A DNA stretch of 64,000 nucleotides from NCBI GenBank assembly GCA_016933335.1, contig JAFGBD010000047.1:54290-118289 (forward strand). The letters run 5' to 3'. Positions 43,785 through 54,066 of the stretch are shown here, in pieces. This DNA is from Bacteroidales bacterium. Lineage in GTDB: Bacteria; Bacteroidota; Bacteroidia; Bacteroidales; UBA10428. How positions within the stretch are numbered: position 1 is the first letter of the stretch; each line of letters opens with the position of its first letter. A program made the translations under genes and the position numbers. The notes under the pieces are model-generated. The model saw only the letters and a program-made list of their open reading frames with translations, searched no databases and was not told the origin of the DNA.

Positions 43785-44894
43785 TTACAAGAGTTTATAT
43801 ATTTCATCCACAATTCTTTCTGAGGAATTTGTTATTGCCATCTTCTTAATATTCGTTGCAAGCTGATCCATCAGCCGGCTGTTATTCAGCAGGCTGATTG
43901 CCTCAGGGATTAGCCTCTTCAGGGCTTCGCCATCGCTAATCATGATAGCTGCATTTTTTTTAACCAGTGCCATGGCGTTTTTTGTCTGATGATCTTCTGC
44001 AACATTGGGGGAAGGGACGAGTATGACCGGTTTGCCTGCAATACATAATTCCGAGATCGTTCCGGCCCCGGCTCTCGATACAATGACATCTGCAATTGCA
44101 TATGCCAGATCCATTCGTTCAATAAAATCAAATATTTTTACGTTTCTGCAATCTGTTTCAGCCATAAAGGATTTGGCACATTCATGGTAAATTTTACCGG
44201 TCTGCCAGATGATTTCCAGGTCACTGGCGACAGATATCAGACTGACGTTTTCCATGATGATCTGGTTGATGGTTGCAGCACCCAGGCTTCCTCCTAGTAT
44301 CAGCAGTATATTTTTACCGGGCCTGATCTTAAAGTATTCCAGGGCTTCAGGTACTTTATTCTGAATATTAACCAGGTCTTTCCTGACAGGATTACCCGTT
44401 ATTACAATTTTATTTTCGGGGAAGTATTTTTCCATTCCATGGTATGCAACACATATTGTTTTTGCTCTTTTTGCCAGCATCCTGTTGGTTATTCCGGCAT
44501 ACGAGTTTTGTTCCTGCAAAAGTGTCGGTATCCCTTTCTTACCTGCCACCCTGAGCAGTGGTCCGCTTGCATAACCACCGACACCTATTGCAACATCAGG
44601 ACCGAACTCTTCAACGATTTCCTTTGCCTTGCTGACACTCCGGAGTATTTTAAAGATCGTACCCAGGCTGGATATCAGGTTCTTCCTGTTAAATCCACGG
44701 ACAGGCAATCCGATGATCCTGTATCCGGCTGCCGGTATTTTTTCCATCTCCATTCTTCCTGTAGCTCCTACGAATAAAATTTCGTTGCCTGAATCACGCA
44801 ATTTAAGCTCATTGGCGATGGACAGGGCAGGGAAGATATGCCCGCCCGTTCCGCCTCCGCTGATAATGAATCTATTGTTCTTTTTCGTTTTCAC
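43785..44894 (-). CDS. murG: UDP-GlcNAc transferase to lipid I (MurG)
   Basis: A GT-B membrane-associated enzyme with FIISGGGTGGHIFPALSIA at the N-terminus, TLLQEQNSYAGITNR, and the UDP-GlcNAc site SRAGAGTISELCIAGKP. It converts lipid I to lipid II. I use the GTG at 44894 (369 residues), which brings the Gly-rich loop near the N-terminus as in relatives. An ATG at 44921 (378 residues) overlaps ftsW by 50 bases. Function is sure, start is not. Confidence 0.94.
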   Translation of the reverse strand: MKTKKNNRFIISGGGTGGHIFPALSIANELKLRDSGNEILFVGATGRMEMEKIPAAGYRIIGLPVRGFNRKNLISSLGTIFKILRSVSKAKEIVEEFGPDVAIGVGGYASGPLLRVAGKKGIPTLLQEQNSYAGITNRMLAKRAKTICVAYHGMEKYFPENKIVITGNPVRKDLVNIQNKVPEALEYFKIRPGKNILLILGGSLGAATINQIIMENVSLISVASDLEIIWQTGKIYHECAKSFMAETDCRNVKIFDFIERMDLAYAIADVIVSRAGAGTISELCIAGKPVILVPSPNVAEDHQTKNAMALVKKNAAIMISDGEALKRLIPEAISLLNNSRLMDQLATNIKKMAITNSSERIVDEIYKLL

Positions 44895-46035
44895 TTTGAT
44901 CAGTTGCTTCAGGTTGATCAATACCGCGGCTCACACTGAGGAGTATTCCCAGTGATACGCATGTAAATAATATCGATGTGCCTCCCATACTGATAATCGG
45001 GAGCGGTTGTCCCGTAACAGGAAGAATATTCACAGCCACAGCCATATTTATCATCGCCTGCATGACAATCAATATTGTCAGGCCAATAGCCATAAAAGCC
45101 GGGAATGTTCGTGTGCTCTTTCTGACAATTACTCCTGCCCTGAAGAGTAAATACAGATAGAGGAACATAACCACAATGCCTCCAGCCAGTCCGTATTCTT
45201 CAATGATGATGGCATAGATAAAATCTGAATAAGGCTGGGGCAGATAATTTCTTTGTATGCTTTTACCCGGCCTTAATTTTATCAATCCGCCCGATACAAT
45301 GGCAATTTTTGACTGGTTTACCTGGTAGTTATCTCCTGAATCCTTATTTATAAAGCTTTCGATTCTGGTCTTCCAGGTTGGCCAGCGGCCTTTCCAGTCT
45401 GAATGAAGGGCAATGAGTATCAAGATTGTAACAATTACCATAATAATGCTTCCGAAGGAAGCAAGGTATTTAAATCTGACTCTTCCGATGAACATCAGTA
45501 CGTAACATGCGGCAAAGAGCATGAAGGCAGTTGAGAAGTTTGCAGGCATGATCAGTCCGCATATCAGTATAACAGGTCCGAGCATTTTCATAAATGTATT
45601 CAGGTTGTTGCTGACATCTTTCTGATGAAGAGACAGCATTCTGGCAGTGAACATGATCAGTGCCAGCTTGGCAAAATCAAAGGTCTGGATTGTTAAACCG
45701 ATAACAGGTATTCTCAGTGACCTTGTTGCCATGTTGATATTGGATCCGAAAATCAGGGTAAGCAGTAACAGCGGTACTGCAAGTACCAGCAGAATCTGTG
45801 ATATTCTTGAAAACAGTTTATAAGGTATCAGATGCACCAGGAACACAATAAACAGGCCTGCCAGCAGCGATGAGGCATGTTTGATAAAGTAATAGCCTGT
45901 ATTGCCTTCCTGATAACGGTATGCCAGAGTCCCTGTTGAACTGTAGACAGCAAGCACTGAAAAGATAGACAGCGCTATCAGTACCGCCCATATGACGGGA
46001 TCACCTGTCAGATATTTTCTGATTACCTTTATCAT
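44872..46035 (-). CDS. ftsW: Septal peptidoglycan polymerase FtsW
   Basis: A 387-residue SEDS-family integral membrane protein with about ten helices. AVNILPVTGQPLPIISMGGTS is the conserved periplasmic region near the C-terminus, and YAIIIEEYGLAGGI contains the conserved Glu of SEDS glycosyltransferases. It polymerises glycan strands from lipid II together with the FtsI-type transpeptidase encoded upstream. Its 3' end overlaps murG, and murD lies 5 bases upstream. Confidence 0.96.
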   Translation of the reverse strand: MIKVIRKYLTGDPVIWAVLIALSIFSVLAVYSSTGTLAYRYQEGNTGYYFIKHASSLLAGLFIVFLVHLIPYKLFSRISQILLVLAVPLLLLTLIFGSNINMATRSLRIPVIGLTIQTFDFAKLALIMFTARMLSLHQKDVSNNLNTFMKMLGPVILICGLIMPANFSTAFMLFAACYVLMFIGRVRFKYLASFGSIIMVIVTILILIALHSDWKGRWPTWKTRIESFINKDSGDNYQVNQSKIAIVSGGLIKLRPGKSIQRNYLPQPYSDFIYAIIIEEYGLAGGIVVMFLYLYLLFRAGVIVRKSTRTFPAFMAIGLTILIVMQAMINMAVAVNILPVTGQPLPIISMGGTSILFTCVSLGILLSVSRGIDQPEATDQSENEKEQ

Positions 46036-46040
46036 GTTAT

Positions 46041-47378
46041 TTAAAGTTCCCTGACACAGTTTTTATATTGTCTTCCCCGGTCCTCGTAATTCTCAAACAG
46101 ATCGAAACTGGCACATGCCGGGGATAACAGCACGGTATCTCCGTCCGTACCAAGATAGTAAGCCATCTGCACCGCCTCTTTCATTGATCTGGCATCCACT
46201 ATATTTTCAACAATACCTTCAAAAGCCTGATGAAGTTTGGTATTGTCAGCCCCAAGGCAAACCATTGCTTTTACTTTCTGCTTTACAATATCCATCAGGT
46301 CATTATAATCATTCCCTTTATCGATACCTCCTGCAATCCAGATAACAGGAGTGGTCATTGATTCGAGCGCATACCATGTGGAGTTCACATTGGTTGCCTT
46401 CGAGTCGTTGATAAACTCTATCCCGTGTACTTTGATCAGCTTTTCGAGTCTGTGCTCAACCCCAATAAAATCCATAAGGCTCTCCCTGATGGTTTCTTTA
46501 CGGATCTGCAATACATTACCGGTTATCCCCGCTGCCATCGAATTATATATATTATGCTTCCCTCTGAGAGAAAGATCAGCAAGCGACATTGAAAATTCAT
46601 CGGTATCAACATTTATTTTCATCTGGTCATTTTCAATATATGCTCCCTGCTGTTTCTTTTCCTTTTGGGTAAAACCAAGTTGCTTTGCCCTCATGACAAT
46701 TCTTTCCAGTTCACGGATGGTAATTTCGTCATCCGAGCAGTAAATAAAATAGTCATCCTCTGAAAGATTCTGGGTAATTCTCATTTTTGAGTTGACATAG
46801 TTCTGGATATCATAGTCATACCTGTCAAGATGATCGGGCGTAATATTCAGGAGGATTGCGATATCAGCTTTGAACTCATACATTCCGTCAAGTTGAAAGC
46901 TGCTGATCTCAAGTACATAATAATCATAGTTTTCTGTAGCAACCTGCATGGCAAAACTGCGTCCGATGTTTCCTGCCATACCGGCATTTAGTCCGGCTTT
47001 ACGGAGCATATGATGGATCAGTGAAGTGGTTGTTGTCTTTCCGTTGCTCCCGGTCACACAGATCTTTTTGGCATAGGTAAAACGACCTGCAAATTCAATC
47101 TCTGATATTATCCTGATTCCCTTTTTTCTTATCAGCTGTACAATTTCAGATTTTTCTGAAATTCCGGGACTCTTTATGATCTCATCAGCATTCAATATAA
47201 GTCTTTCTGTATGTTTCCCCTCTTCCCAGTCGATCTCATAATTATACAAGATCTCTTTATAAAAGGATTTGATCTTGTCTATATCACTGACGAAAACATC
47301 ACAACTTTGTTTTTTTGCAAGAATAGCAGCTCCAGTTCCGCTTTCTCCGGCTCCGAGTATGACAATTCTTTTTTCCAT
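46041..47378 (-). CDS. murD: UDP-N-acetylmuramoylalanine-D-glutamate ligase
   Basis: A 445-residue Mur ligase with an N-terminal Rossmann start VILGAGESGTGAAILA, the ATP loop VTGSNGKTTTTSL, and NDSKATNVNSTWYAL, diagnostic of MurD. It adds D-glutamate to UDP-MurNAc-L-Ala. Only 3 bases separate it from mraY. Confidence 0.97.
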   Translation of the reverse strand: MEKRIVILGAGESGTGAAILAKKQSCDVFVSDIDKIKSFYKEILYNYEIDWEEGKHTERLILNADEIIKSPGISEKSEIVQLIRKKGIRIISEIEFAGRFTYAKKICVTGSNGKTTTTSLIHHMLRKAGLNAGMAGNIGRSFAMQVATENYDYYVLEISSFQLDGMYEFKADIAILLNITPDHLDRYDYDIQNYVNSKMRITQNLSEDDYFIYCSDDEITIRELERIVMRAKQLGFTQKEKKQQGAYIENDQMKINVDTDEFSMSLADLSLRGKHNIYNSMAAGITGNVLQIRKETIRESLMDFIGVEHRLEKLIKVHGIEFINDSKATNVNSTWYALESMTTPVIWIAGGIDKGNDYNDLMDIVKQKVKAMVCLGADNTKLHQAFEGIVENIVDARSMKEAVQMAYYLGTDGDTVLLSPACASFDLFENYEDRGRQYKNCVREL

Positions 47379-47381
47379 AGA

Positions 47382-48632
47382 CTATCGGATTTTCAATGTT
47401 ACAATAGTGATAACAGCAAGTAAAACTGTTATTATCCAAAACCTGGTAACAATCTTTGGTTCTGAATAATTGAGTTTTTGATAATGGTGATGCAGGGGCG
47501 CCATTTTCAGAATACGTTTTCCTGTGCCTGATTTTCGCCTGGTATATTTGAAATAGCTTACCTGAAAAAGCACAGAAAGACTTTCTGTAAAATATATCCC
47601 GCAGAGTATTGGTATGAGGAGTTCTTTTCGTATCAGTATGGCAAAGACCGCGATGATTCCGCCAACCGACAGGCTCCCCGTATCTCCCATAAAAATTTGT
47701 GCAGGATAAGAATTATACCATAAAAAGCCAATGAGTGCACCGATAAAACCGCTGATATAAACAACCAGTTCACCGGTGTAAGGAATGTACATGATGTTCA
47801 GGTAATCGGCAAATATTGTGTTACCTGAAACATAGGCGAGGATTCCAAGTGTTGCCCCGATGATCGCTGAGGTCCCTGCCGCAAGTCCATCAAGTCCGTC
47901 GGTAAGGTTCACACCGTTGGAGACTGCGGTCAGGATAAATATTACAGCAAGAATGACTACTATCCATGCCCATTTCTTTGCTTTATCCCCCAGAAACCAG
48001 ATGAGGTATGCATAATCAAATTCGTTATTCTTAAGAAACGGTATGTTAACCTTTGTTGATTTAACATCACGGGTAACATATGTTTTTTGTGTTATGGAAT
48101 GATCATCGCTCTGAACAATGCTTGTAACCGGAGTACCGTTCTTATCAAGCACCTTTTCTCTTACAACCACGGTATTGTTAAAGTGTAATGTCAGCCCGAC
48201 AATCAATCCGAGTATCACCTGTCCCCCGATTTTAAATTTTCCGCGCAACCCTTCTTTGTTTTTTTGAAAGACTTTGATATAATCATCAAGGAATCCGACA
48301 AAGCCAAGCCATAACGTTGTTATCAGCATCAGCATAACGTATACGTTTTTCAGATCGCCAAACAATATGACAGGTATAATAATGGATGCCAGTATAATCA
48401 GTCCGCCCATAGTCGGAGTACCTTTTTTTTCAGTCTGACCTTCTAGTCCCAGATCACGAATGGTTTCACCGATCTGTTTTCTCCTCAGAAACCTGATAAT
48501 GCGCTTGCCAAAGACCATTGAGATGATAAGCGAAGTAATGACTGTCATTGCTGAACGAAAGGAGATATATTGAAATACACCCGCCCCGGGAAAATCCAGC
48601 TTTTCTAAATATGTAAAAAGATAATAAAGCAT
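47382..48632 (-). CDS. mraY: Phospho-MurNAc-pentapeptide transferase
   Basis: A 416-residue membrane enzyme with about ten helices. The signatures are [25 protein letters not shown] (the DDxxK metal site), [15 protein letters not shown] and [12 protein letters not shown] long extramembrane insertion of about 60 residues (near 150-210) is typical of Bacteroidetes MraY. It makes lipid I. 3 bases separate it from murE upstream. Confidence 0.97.
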   Translation of the reverse strand: MLYYLFTYLEKLDFPGAGVFQYISFRSAMTVITSLIISMVFGKRIIRFLRRKQIGETIRDLGLEGQTEKKGTPTMGGLIILASIIIPVILFGDLKNVYVMLMLITTLWLGFVGFLDDYIKVFQKNKEGLRGKFKIGGQVILGLIVGLTLHFNNTVVVREKVLDKNGTPVTSIVQSDDHSITQKTYVTRDVKSTKVNIPFLKNNEFDYAYLIWFLGDKAKKWAWIVVILAVIFILTAVSNGVNLTDGLDGLAAGTSAIIGATLGILAYVSGNTIFADYLNIMYIPYTGELVVYISGFIGALIGFLWYNSYPAQIFMGDTGSLSVGGIIAVFAILIRKELLIPILCGIYFTESLSVLFQVSYFKYTRRKSGTGKRILKMAPLHHHYQKLNYSEPKIVTRFWIITVLLAVITIVTLKIR

Positions 48633-48635
48633 CTG

Positions 48636-50108
48636 TTACTGCGGATTTGTTTTGTTTAACATAAATTGTTCGGCAACGATTTCTTTGTCGCTGAAATGAT
48701 GTTTCACACCTTTAATCTCCTGGTAGGTCTCATGTCCTTTCCCGGCTATCAAAACAATATCACCACCTGAAGCCATCATGCAGGCTGTTTTTATTGCCTC
48801 CCTCCTGTTGACAATAACCAGGTATTTGTTCTTATATTCCTCTTTAATGCCTGCTTCCATATCTATGATAATGTCTTCCGGTTTTTCGAACCTAGGATTA
48901 TCGGAAGTCAGTATTACCGTATTGCTTTTTTGAGCGCATACGCGGGCCATTTTCGGCCTTTTGGTTTTGTCACGGTTACCACCTGCTCCCACAACAGTTA
49001 TAAGCTGCTCGTTTCCTGTTCTGATCTGATTTAGTGTATTCAGCACATTAAGCAGTGCATCGGGGGTATGTGCATAGTCAATGATGGCAATAACCCCGTT
49101 ATTGGAACGCAGGTATTCAAATCTTCCGTCAACCGTATCAAGCACACTGATGGTTTTCAGAATTTCTTCTTTCCCAAGTCCGAGCAATCTCGAAGTGGCA
49201 TATACGGCAAGCAGGTTATATGCACTGAACTCACCCAGCAGCTTAACCCATACATCCGTCTTTTCAATATGCAGTAACATTCCTTCAAAATGACTCTCAA
49301 TAATCCTTGCTTTGTAATCAGCAAGCGACCTGATTCCATAGGTTGAGACCTTTGCCTTTGTATTCTGGGCCATTACTTTACCGTTCCTGTCGTCGATATT
49401 TACAAGGACAAAAGCATCTTTATCCAGTTCATCAAAAAACTTCTTTTTGGCCTTCAGGTATTCATCGAATGTCTGGTGGTAGTCGAGGTGATCATGGGTA
49501 ATATTGGTAAAAACCGCCCCTGTAAAACGCAGGCCGGCTATCCGGTTTTGTGCAACAGCGTGTGAGCTGACTTCCATAAAAGCATATTCACATCCGTCAT
49601 CAACCATTTTTCTCAGAAGCTGATTTATCTGTAATGCATCCGGGGTGGTATGTGTCGCTTCAAAAACAGTGTCGTTGACATAATTTCTGATTGTTGACAG
49701 TAATCCGGCTTTATATCCGTTTTTTCTGAATAAACGGTAAAGGAGGGTGGCGGTGGTTGTTTTCCCGTTTGTTCCTGTCACTCCTACCAGTTTCAGGCTT
49801 GCTGAAGGGTTATCGTAAAAATTTGATATAAGAATTCCAAGTGACTTTGAAGAGCTGTCGGTCTGGATATAGACAGGTTCTTTTTGAAGCCCGGCAGGCA
49901 TTGATTCACATAATATGGCAGAGGCACCTTTACTGATGGCTGAATTGATAAACTCATGTCCGTCGGTACTGGTCCCTGACACAGCAACAAAAAGATAATC
50001 TTTTTCGATATGCCTGGAATCAAATGAGACACCTGAAATCTGAATATCAGTATTACCTGTGATTCTCAATATTTTGCACCCGTTTAATATTTCAGAAAGC
50101 TTTTTCAT
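48636..50108 (-). CDS. murE: UDP-MurNAc-tripeptide ligase (meso-diaminopimelate adding)
   Basis: A 490-residue Mur ligase with VTGTNGKTTTATLLYRLF, EVSSHAVAQNRI and the DNPR motif (TSDNPRFEKPEDI). DNPR predicts meso-diaminopimelate rather than lysine as the third residue, so the cell wall should be the usual Gram-negative type. It overlaps ftsI by 4 bases (ATGA). Confidence 0.97.
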   Translation of the reverse strand: MKKLSEILNGCKILRITGNTDIQISGVSFDSRHIEKDYLFVAVSGTSTDGHEFINSAISKGASAILCESMPAGLQKEPVYIQTDSSSKSLGILISNFYDNPSASLKLVGVTGTNGKTTTATLLYRLFRKNGYKAGLLSTIRNYVNDTVFEATHTTPDALQINQLLRKMVDDGCEYAFMEVSSHAVAQNRIAGLRFTGAVFTNITHDHLDYHQTFDEYLKAKKKFFDELDKDAFVLVNIDDRNGKVMAQNTKAKVSTYGIRSLADYKARIIESHFEGMLLHIEKTDVWVKLLGEFSAYNLLAVYATSRLLGLGKEEILKTISVLDTVDGRFEYLRSNNGVIAIIDYAHTPDALLNVLNTLNQIRTGNEQLITVVGAGGNRDKTKRPKMARVCAQKSNTVILTSDNPRFEKPEDIIIDMEAGIKEEYKNKYLVIVNRREAIKTACMMASGGDIVLIAGKGHETYQEIKGVKHHFSDKEIVAEQFMLNKTNPQ

Positions 50109-52243
50109 ATAAAACTCATCTCCAGTTCAATAACATCTCCTTTATTAATTCTGGTACCCGGTGCGATGGACTGGCTTTTTACACTGCCTCTTCCCTTAAC
50201 AACCACTTTTAGTCCGATATTTTCCAGCAGGAAAACTGCATCTTTGGCTCCCATCATTACAACATCGGGTACCAGGTTTGGAATTATCTTCTTATTGTTT
50301 ATTTCTATGGCTGACTCTTTCCTGGTTGTGCTGATCCAGTCCTTTACCACATCCTTTTCCTCAATGCTGATATCAAGATTGCCGGCAATTTCGACCAGGT
50401 CAGATCTCAGGCCGTCTTTTGAATAGGGCAGATCAACTTTCTTGCTCATTTCAGTCATACCGGCGAATGCATCATCAAAATCAAGAGAATGGACTTTTCT
50501 TGCTATCTCCAGAAAAACAGGGCCGGCTACCTCGTTTCCGTGGTAAACGGATTTTGACGGACTGCTTATAACAACAATACAGCTGTATTCAGGGTCTTCG
50601 GCAGGAAAATATCCGACAAAGGAAGACTGGTAGCTGATGCCTTTTTCCGATCTGTAAGTGCCCGATTCGACATTGAAGATCTGGCTGGTTCCGGTTTTTC
50701 CGGCTATTGCAAAATCAGGGATGTTCAGGTTTTTTGCTGTCCCGTTCTCAACAACTCCTCTCAATAATATTTTAGCCTTGCTTAATGTGGATTTTGAGCA
50801 TACTGAATGGTCAATTATTTCTGTATCATAACTTTTCACCAGTCTTCCGTGAAACCTGAGTTCGTCCACAAATTGTGGCTTAACCATCCTGCCGTTGTTG
50901 GCAATGGCATTGTAAAATGTGAGCATTTGCAAAGGTGTCAGCCTGATTTCATAACCGTGTGACATCATGGCAAGTGAAATACCTGACCAGTATTTATCCT
51001 GGGGATATTTAATATAAGGCGCTCCTTCACCTTTTATTTCAGTACCTGTTTTTTCATTGAGATTCATATTGCACAGACGGTCAATGAAATGACGTTCGCG
51101 TTTTTTATATGCCCGGGTAATGATATTGACCATAGCGATGTTGGAGGAAACCTCAAATGCACGCTGTACGGTTATTTTGCCGTGCCCGCCTTTTGCGTAA
51201 TTATCATCCCTGATAACTTTATCGTAAAATTGCAAGACTCCATCCCCGGTATTAACGGTGTCATACAGATCGATGTAACCATCTTCAAGAGCTGCCATTA
51301 TAACAGGCAGTTTAAAGACAGAACCCGGTTCAGCGCTTTCAGCAACCGCATAGTTACGCAGTTCTCTGTAACGCCCGGAATTGTCTATGCCCAGGTTTGC
51401 AATGGCCCTGATTTTACCTGTTTTCACCTCCATCAGAACAGCGGTGCCATGATCAGCTTCCTGCTTAATAAGTTGCTTATGTAATGCTTTTTCGGCCACA
51501 TCCTGGAAATTAATATCAATGGTGGTAAAGACATCCATGCCATCTCTGGGATCAACCTGATTTCTGTCACTGACCGGCATCCAGACATTTCCAGGCAGTC
51601 TCTGTTTAAGTGCAATACCTTGTATGCCTGATAACTGATCATCATATGCACCCTCTATTCCGACTATGTTACCCCTCCTGTCATGAGTGGTAAAGCCAAT
51701 GAACCTTGCAGCAAGGTTTTCATGAGGACGGATTCTCAGATCTTTCTGAATATAAATCAGGCCACCTTTATACCTGCCATGTCTGAAAATCGGAAATTTC
51801 TTAATCTGTTGTAACTGAAGGTAATTAACCTTGTTTTTGATGAGATAAAACCTTTCACCCCTTTTGCGGGCGGCAATCAGATCATTCCTGTATTCGCTGA
51901 TTGTTCTGGATGATTCCGTTTTAAACAGATTGTAAAGGCAAATGGACAGGGAATCCACACCGCCATAAAAAATCCTGTCAGTAAGCCCGGTAGCCTTCAG
52001 ATCCATCCTGATCTGGTAATACGGAATTGAGGTTGCTAGCAAACGTTCGTCCGTGGCATAGATATTTCCCCTGTTTGATGAGATGATCACATTCTTAAGT
52101 GTTGCTTTCCTGGCTTCTTCTTTCCACTTGTCACGTTCGAAGGTTTGCAGGTAAATAACCTTGCTGATTATCCAGAGGCCAAAACAAAGAAATACCAGGT
52201 ATATTGTTCCGACTCTCCATAATATATCTTTTTTCAATGACAT
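50105..52243 (-). CDS. ftsI: Septal transpeptidase (FtsI/PBP3) with C-terminal PASTA domain
   Basis: A 712-residue class B penicillin-binding protein. It has one N-terminal membrane helix, a PBP dimerisation domain and a transpeptidase domain with SVFK (catalytic Ser in SAEPGSVFKLP), SSN (EVSSNIAMVN) and KTGTS (AGKTGTSQIF). A single PASTA domain occupies about the last 65 residues (IIPNLVPDVVMMGAKDAVF). It cross-links septal peptidoglycan with FtsW. A PASTA tail on FtsI is common in Bacteroidetes. It overlaps the upstream FtsL-like gene by one base. Confidence 0.95.
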   Translation of the reverse strand: MSLKKDILWRVGTIYLVFLCFGLWIISKVIYLQTFERDKWKEEARKATLKNVIISSNRGNIYATDERLLATSIPYYQIRMDLKATGLTDRIFYGGVDSLSICLYNLFKTESSRTISEYRNDLIAARKRGERFYLIKNKVNYLQLQQIKKFPIFRHGRYKGGLIYIQKDLRIRPHENLAARFIGFTTHDRRGNIVGIEGAYDDQLSGIQGIALKQRLPGNVWMPVSDRNQVDPRDGMDVFTTIDINFQDVAEKALHKQLIKQEADHGTAVLMEVKTGKIRAIANLGIDNSGRYRELRNYAVAESAEPGSVFKLPVIMAALEDGYIDLYDTVNTGDGVLQFYDKVIRDDNYAKGGHGKITVQRAFEVSSNIAMVNIITRAYKKRERHFIDRLCNMNLNEKTGTEIKGEGAPYIKYPQDKYWSGISLAMMSHGYEIRLTPLQMLTFYNAIANNGRMVKPQFVDELRFHGRLVKSYDTEIIDHSVCSKSTLSKAKILLRGVVENGTAKNLNIPDFAIAGKTGTSQIFNVESGTYRSEKGISYQSSFVGYFPAEDPEYSCIVVISSPSKSVYHGNEVAGPVFLEIARKVHSLDFDDAFAGMTEMSKKVDLPYSKDGLRSDLVEIAGNLDISIEEKDVVKDWISTTRKESAIEINNKKIIPNLVPDVVMMGAKDAVFLLENIGLKVVVKGRGSVKSQSIAPGTRINKGDVIELEMSFI

Positions 52244-52629
52244 CAGCGGTTCTTTTTCTTTTTGGTAAGCACTACAGGCGGTTTGGATAATTCTTTCAGC
52301 TCCAGTTCCCTTTCTTCAACAAGCCGGGATACTGCAGACGGTTTGCTTATATTCATCAGTTTTGCTGTGGTGGTAATCTGTTCTGCCCTCAGGTTTTTAA
52401 CTTCTATCTGGATTTCATTCACTTTCCGGAATGTCCTCTCAGCATGGTACCTGTTGCTGATATATATCACGGCAAGCAAAGTGAGGAAGAAAATAAACGG
52501 CAATTGCTGAACCACAATATTTCGTGTTAATATGCTTCCGTCCAGAAGGTCGCGGAGAGAAAAAGACCTTATCTCCTTTCTTTCCTGTTCCTGGTCGATA
52601 AATTCTATGTTTTTATATTCTTCTTTCAT
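52243..52629 (-). CDS. ftsL: FtsL-like division protein
   Basis: About 128 residues with a cytoplasmic N-terminus, one membrane helix (QQLPFIFFLTLLAVIYISNR) and a periplasmic coiled-coil-like part (TFRKVNEIQIEVKNLRAEQI) ending in a basic Lys-rich tail. It sits between rsmH and ftsI, where FtsL is expected, and should bridge FtsQ/FtsB-type proteins with FtsW-FtsI. ATG 52629 starts just after the rsmH stop and is preferred over ATG 52653. Confidence 0.85.
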   Translation of the reverse strand: MKEEYKNIEFIDQEQERKEIRSFSLRDLLDGSILTRNIVVQQLPFIFFLTLLAVIYISNRYHAERTFRKVNEIQIEVKNLRAEQITTTAKLMNISKPSAVSRLVEERELELKELSKPPVVLTKKKKNR

Positions 52630-52630
52630 A

Positions 52631-53533
52631 TCAGCTGCATACTTTTTCTGCAATCCTCAATTTTGCGCTTCTTGCCCTGCTGTTTGTCTTTAACTCGGCT
52701 TCTGCAGGGACAATCGGTTTTTTGTTGATACTTTTAAAAATGATTTTATAATTGCCATAGATGTCTTTCCGCAGTATTCCGTCAGGATTACCACATCTGA
52801 TAAAGTTCTTAACCATTCTGTCTTCGACGGAATGGTAACTGATGATAACCAGTCTTCCTCCTGTTTTAAGTAAACCGATACTTTGAAGCAGCAATTCCTT
52901 CAGATTGATGATCTCTTTATTAACTTCAATTCTTAATGACTGGAATACTTTTGCCAGGTATTTATTTTTTCCCCTGGCCGGGATACACCCTGAAATAGCA
53001 TCCAGGAACTGGCTTATTCTGGAGATTCTGCGATTCATCCTGTATTTTACGATTGACCGGGCAAGCTTGTAGCCATTTGCCAGCTCGCCGTATGTTCTGA
53101 AAATTTTCAGGAGGTTATTTACGGAATACTCATTGATCAGCTTTTCTGCCGTGAATGAAGAGTAGGCGTTCATTCTCATATCCAGGTTTCCGTCGTGTCT
53201 GAATGAAAAGCCGCGGTATGCATTATCAATATGATGTGAAGACATCCCAAGATCAGCCAGGATGCCGTCTACGTTTGAGATGCCGTAATATCTCAGGTAG
53301 TTTTTAATAAACCTGAAGTTACCATGAATGAACAGAAATCTCTTGTTTTCAGGAATATTGCCGGAGGCTGCAAAATCACAGTCCATACCGATTAACCTGC
53401 CCTTCGTCAGCCTGCCAAGGATCTCACGAGAATGGCCTCCTCCTCCGAATGTGGCATCGACATATGTACCCGAAGGATCAATACTTAAAGCGTTTATTGT
53501 CTCCGATAGCAATACTGGTTTGTGATATTCCAT
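52631..53533 (-). CDS. rsmH: 16S rRNA (cytosine-N4)-methyltransferase
   Basis: A 300-residue methyltransferase, also known as MraW. The start MEYHKPVLLSETI is typical, YVDATFGGGGHSREIL is the SAM-binding loop, GILADLGMSSHHID holds the second motif, and FRHDGNLDMRM follows. It methylates C1402 (E. coli numbering) of 16S rRNA. Its start codon overlaps the mraZ stop by one base. Confidence 0.97.
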   Translation of the reverse strand: MEYHKPVLLSETINALSIDPSGTYVDATFGGGGHSREILGRLTKGRLIGMDCDFAASGNIPENKRFLFIHGNFRFIKNYLRYYGISNVDGILADLGMSSHHIDNAYRGFSFRHDGNLDMRMNAYSSFTAEKLINEYSVNNLLKIFRTYGELANGYKLARSIVKYRMNRRISRISQFLDAISGCIPARGKNKYLAKVFQSLRIEVNKEIINLKELLLQSIGLLKTGGRLVIISYHSVEDRMVKNFIRCGNPDGILRKDIYGNYKIIFKSINKKPIVPAEAELKTNSRARSAKLRIAEKVCS

Positions 53534-54003
53534 TATTCACTGTTCTCCAGATTTATGTTGCCAAGTACTTTTTCAGCCAGAGCTGCAAACTCATCATCTG
53601 TGCCATCGATGCGTTCGTATGCATCTTTTGGCCATATTTCAATTCTATGGTATTGACCGGCAAGGACAACCTCTTTGTTACTGACACCAATGATGTCGAG
53701 CAGTCTTCTTGGAATGAGCAGTCTGTTGTTGCCATCCAGATTGACATCAGCCGTACCTTTATAAAAAGCCCGAAGAAACTGGTTGTGTTCTTTCTTGTAG
53801 GGATTCACTTTGGCCCTGATAATTCTGTTTTGTCGCTCCCATTCTTCCATGGGATAAAGGATAAGGCATTTTGCGAAAATATCTTTCTTGATGACAAACC
53901 TGTCAGCACCGGTCGATGACATCTGCTTTTTAAGTGCGGCAGGCAGCATTATCCTGCCTTTGGCGTCTATCTTACAAATATGGTCCCCGATAAAGTTTGT
54001 CAT
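53533..54003 (-). CDS. mraZ: Transcriptional regulator MraZ
   Basis: A 156-residue protein with two AbrB-like MraZ halves: the N-terminal GDHICKIDAKGRIMLPAALK and the second VNLDGNNRLLIPRRLL. MraZ binds TGG-type direct repeats upstream of its own gene and represses the dcw cluster. Three such repeats lie just upstream here (54042-54066). It is the first gene of the division cluster. Confidence 0.95.
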   Translation of the reverse strand: MTNFIGDHICKIDAKGRIMLPAALKKQMSSTGADRFVIKKDIFAKCLILYPMEEWERQNRIIRAKVNPYKKEHNQFLRAFYKGTADVNLDGNNRLLIPRRLLDIIGVSNKEVVLAGQYHRIEIWPKDAYERIDGTDDEFAALAEKVLGNINLENSE

Positions 54004-54034
54004 AATAGTTTTCTATTAATCGGTAAAAATAATA

Positions 54035-54066
54035 CAAATTTTACCACAATCTACCACTTTCACCCA
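54035..54066 (-). promoter_or_regulatory. MraZ-box operator overlapping the mraZ promoter
   Basis: On the minus strand TGGGT (54066-54062), TGGTA (54056-54052) and TGGTA (54046-54042) form three direct repeats at exactly 10-bp spacing, one helical turn. The last repeat runs into TAAAATTTG (54043-54035), a -7-like box with one extra base compared with TAnnTTTG. A repressor on the repeats would block initiation of the dcw cluster. Confidence 0.65.
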
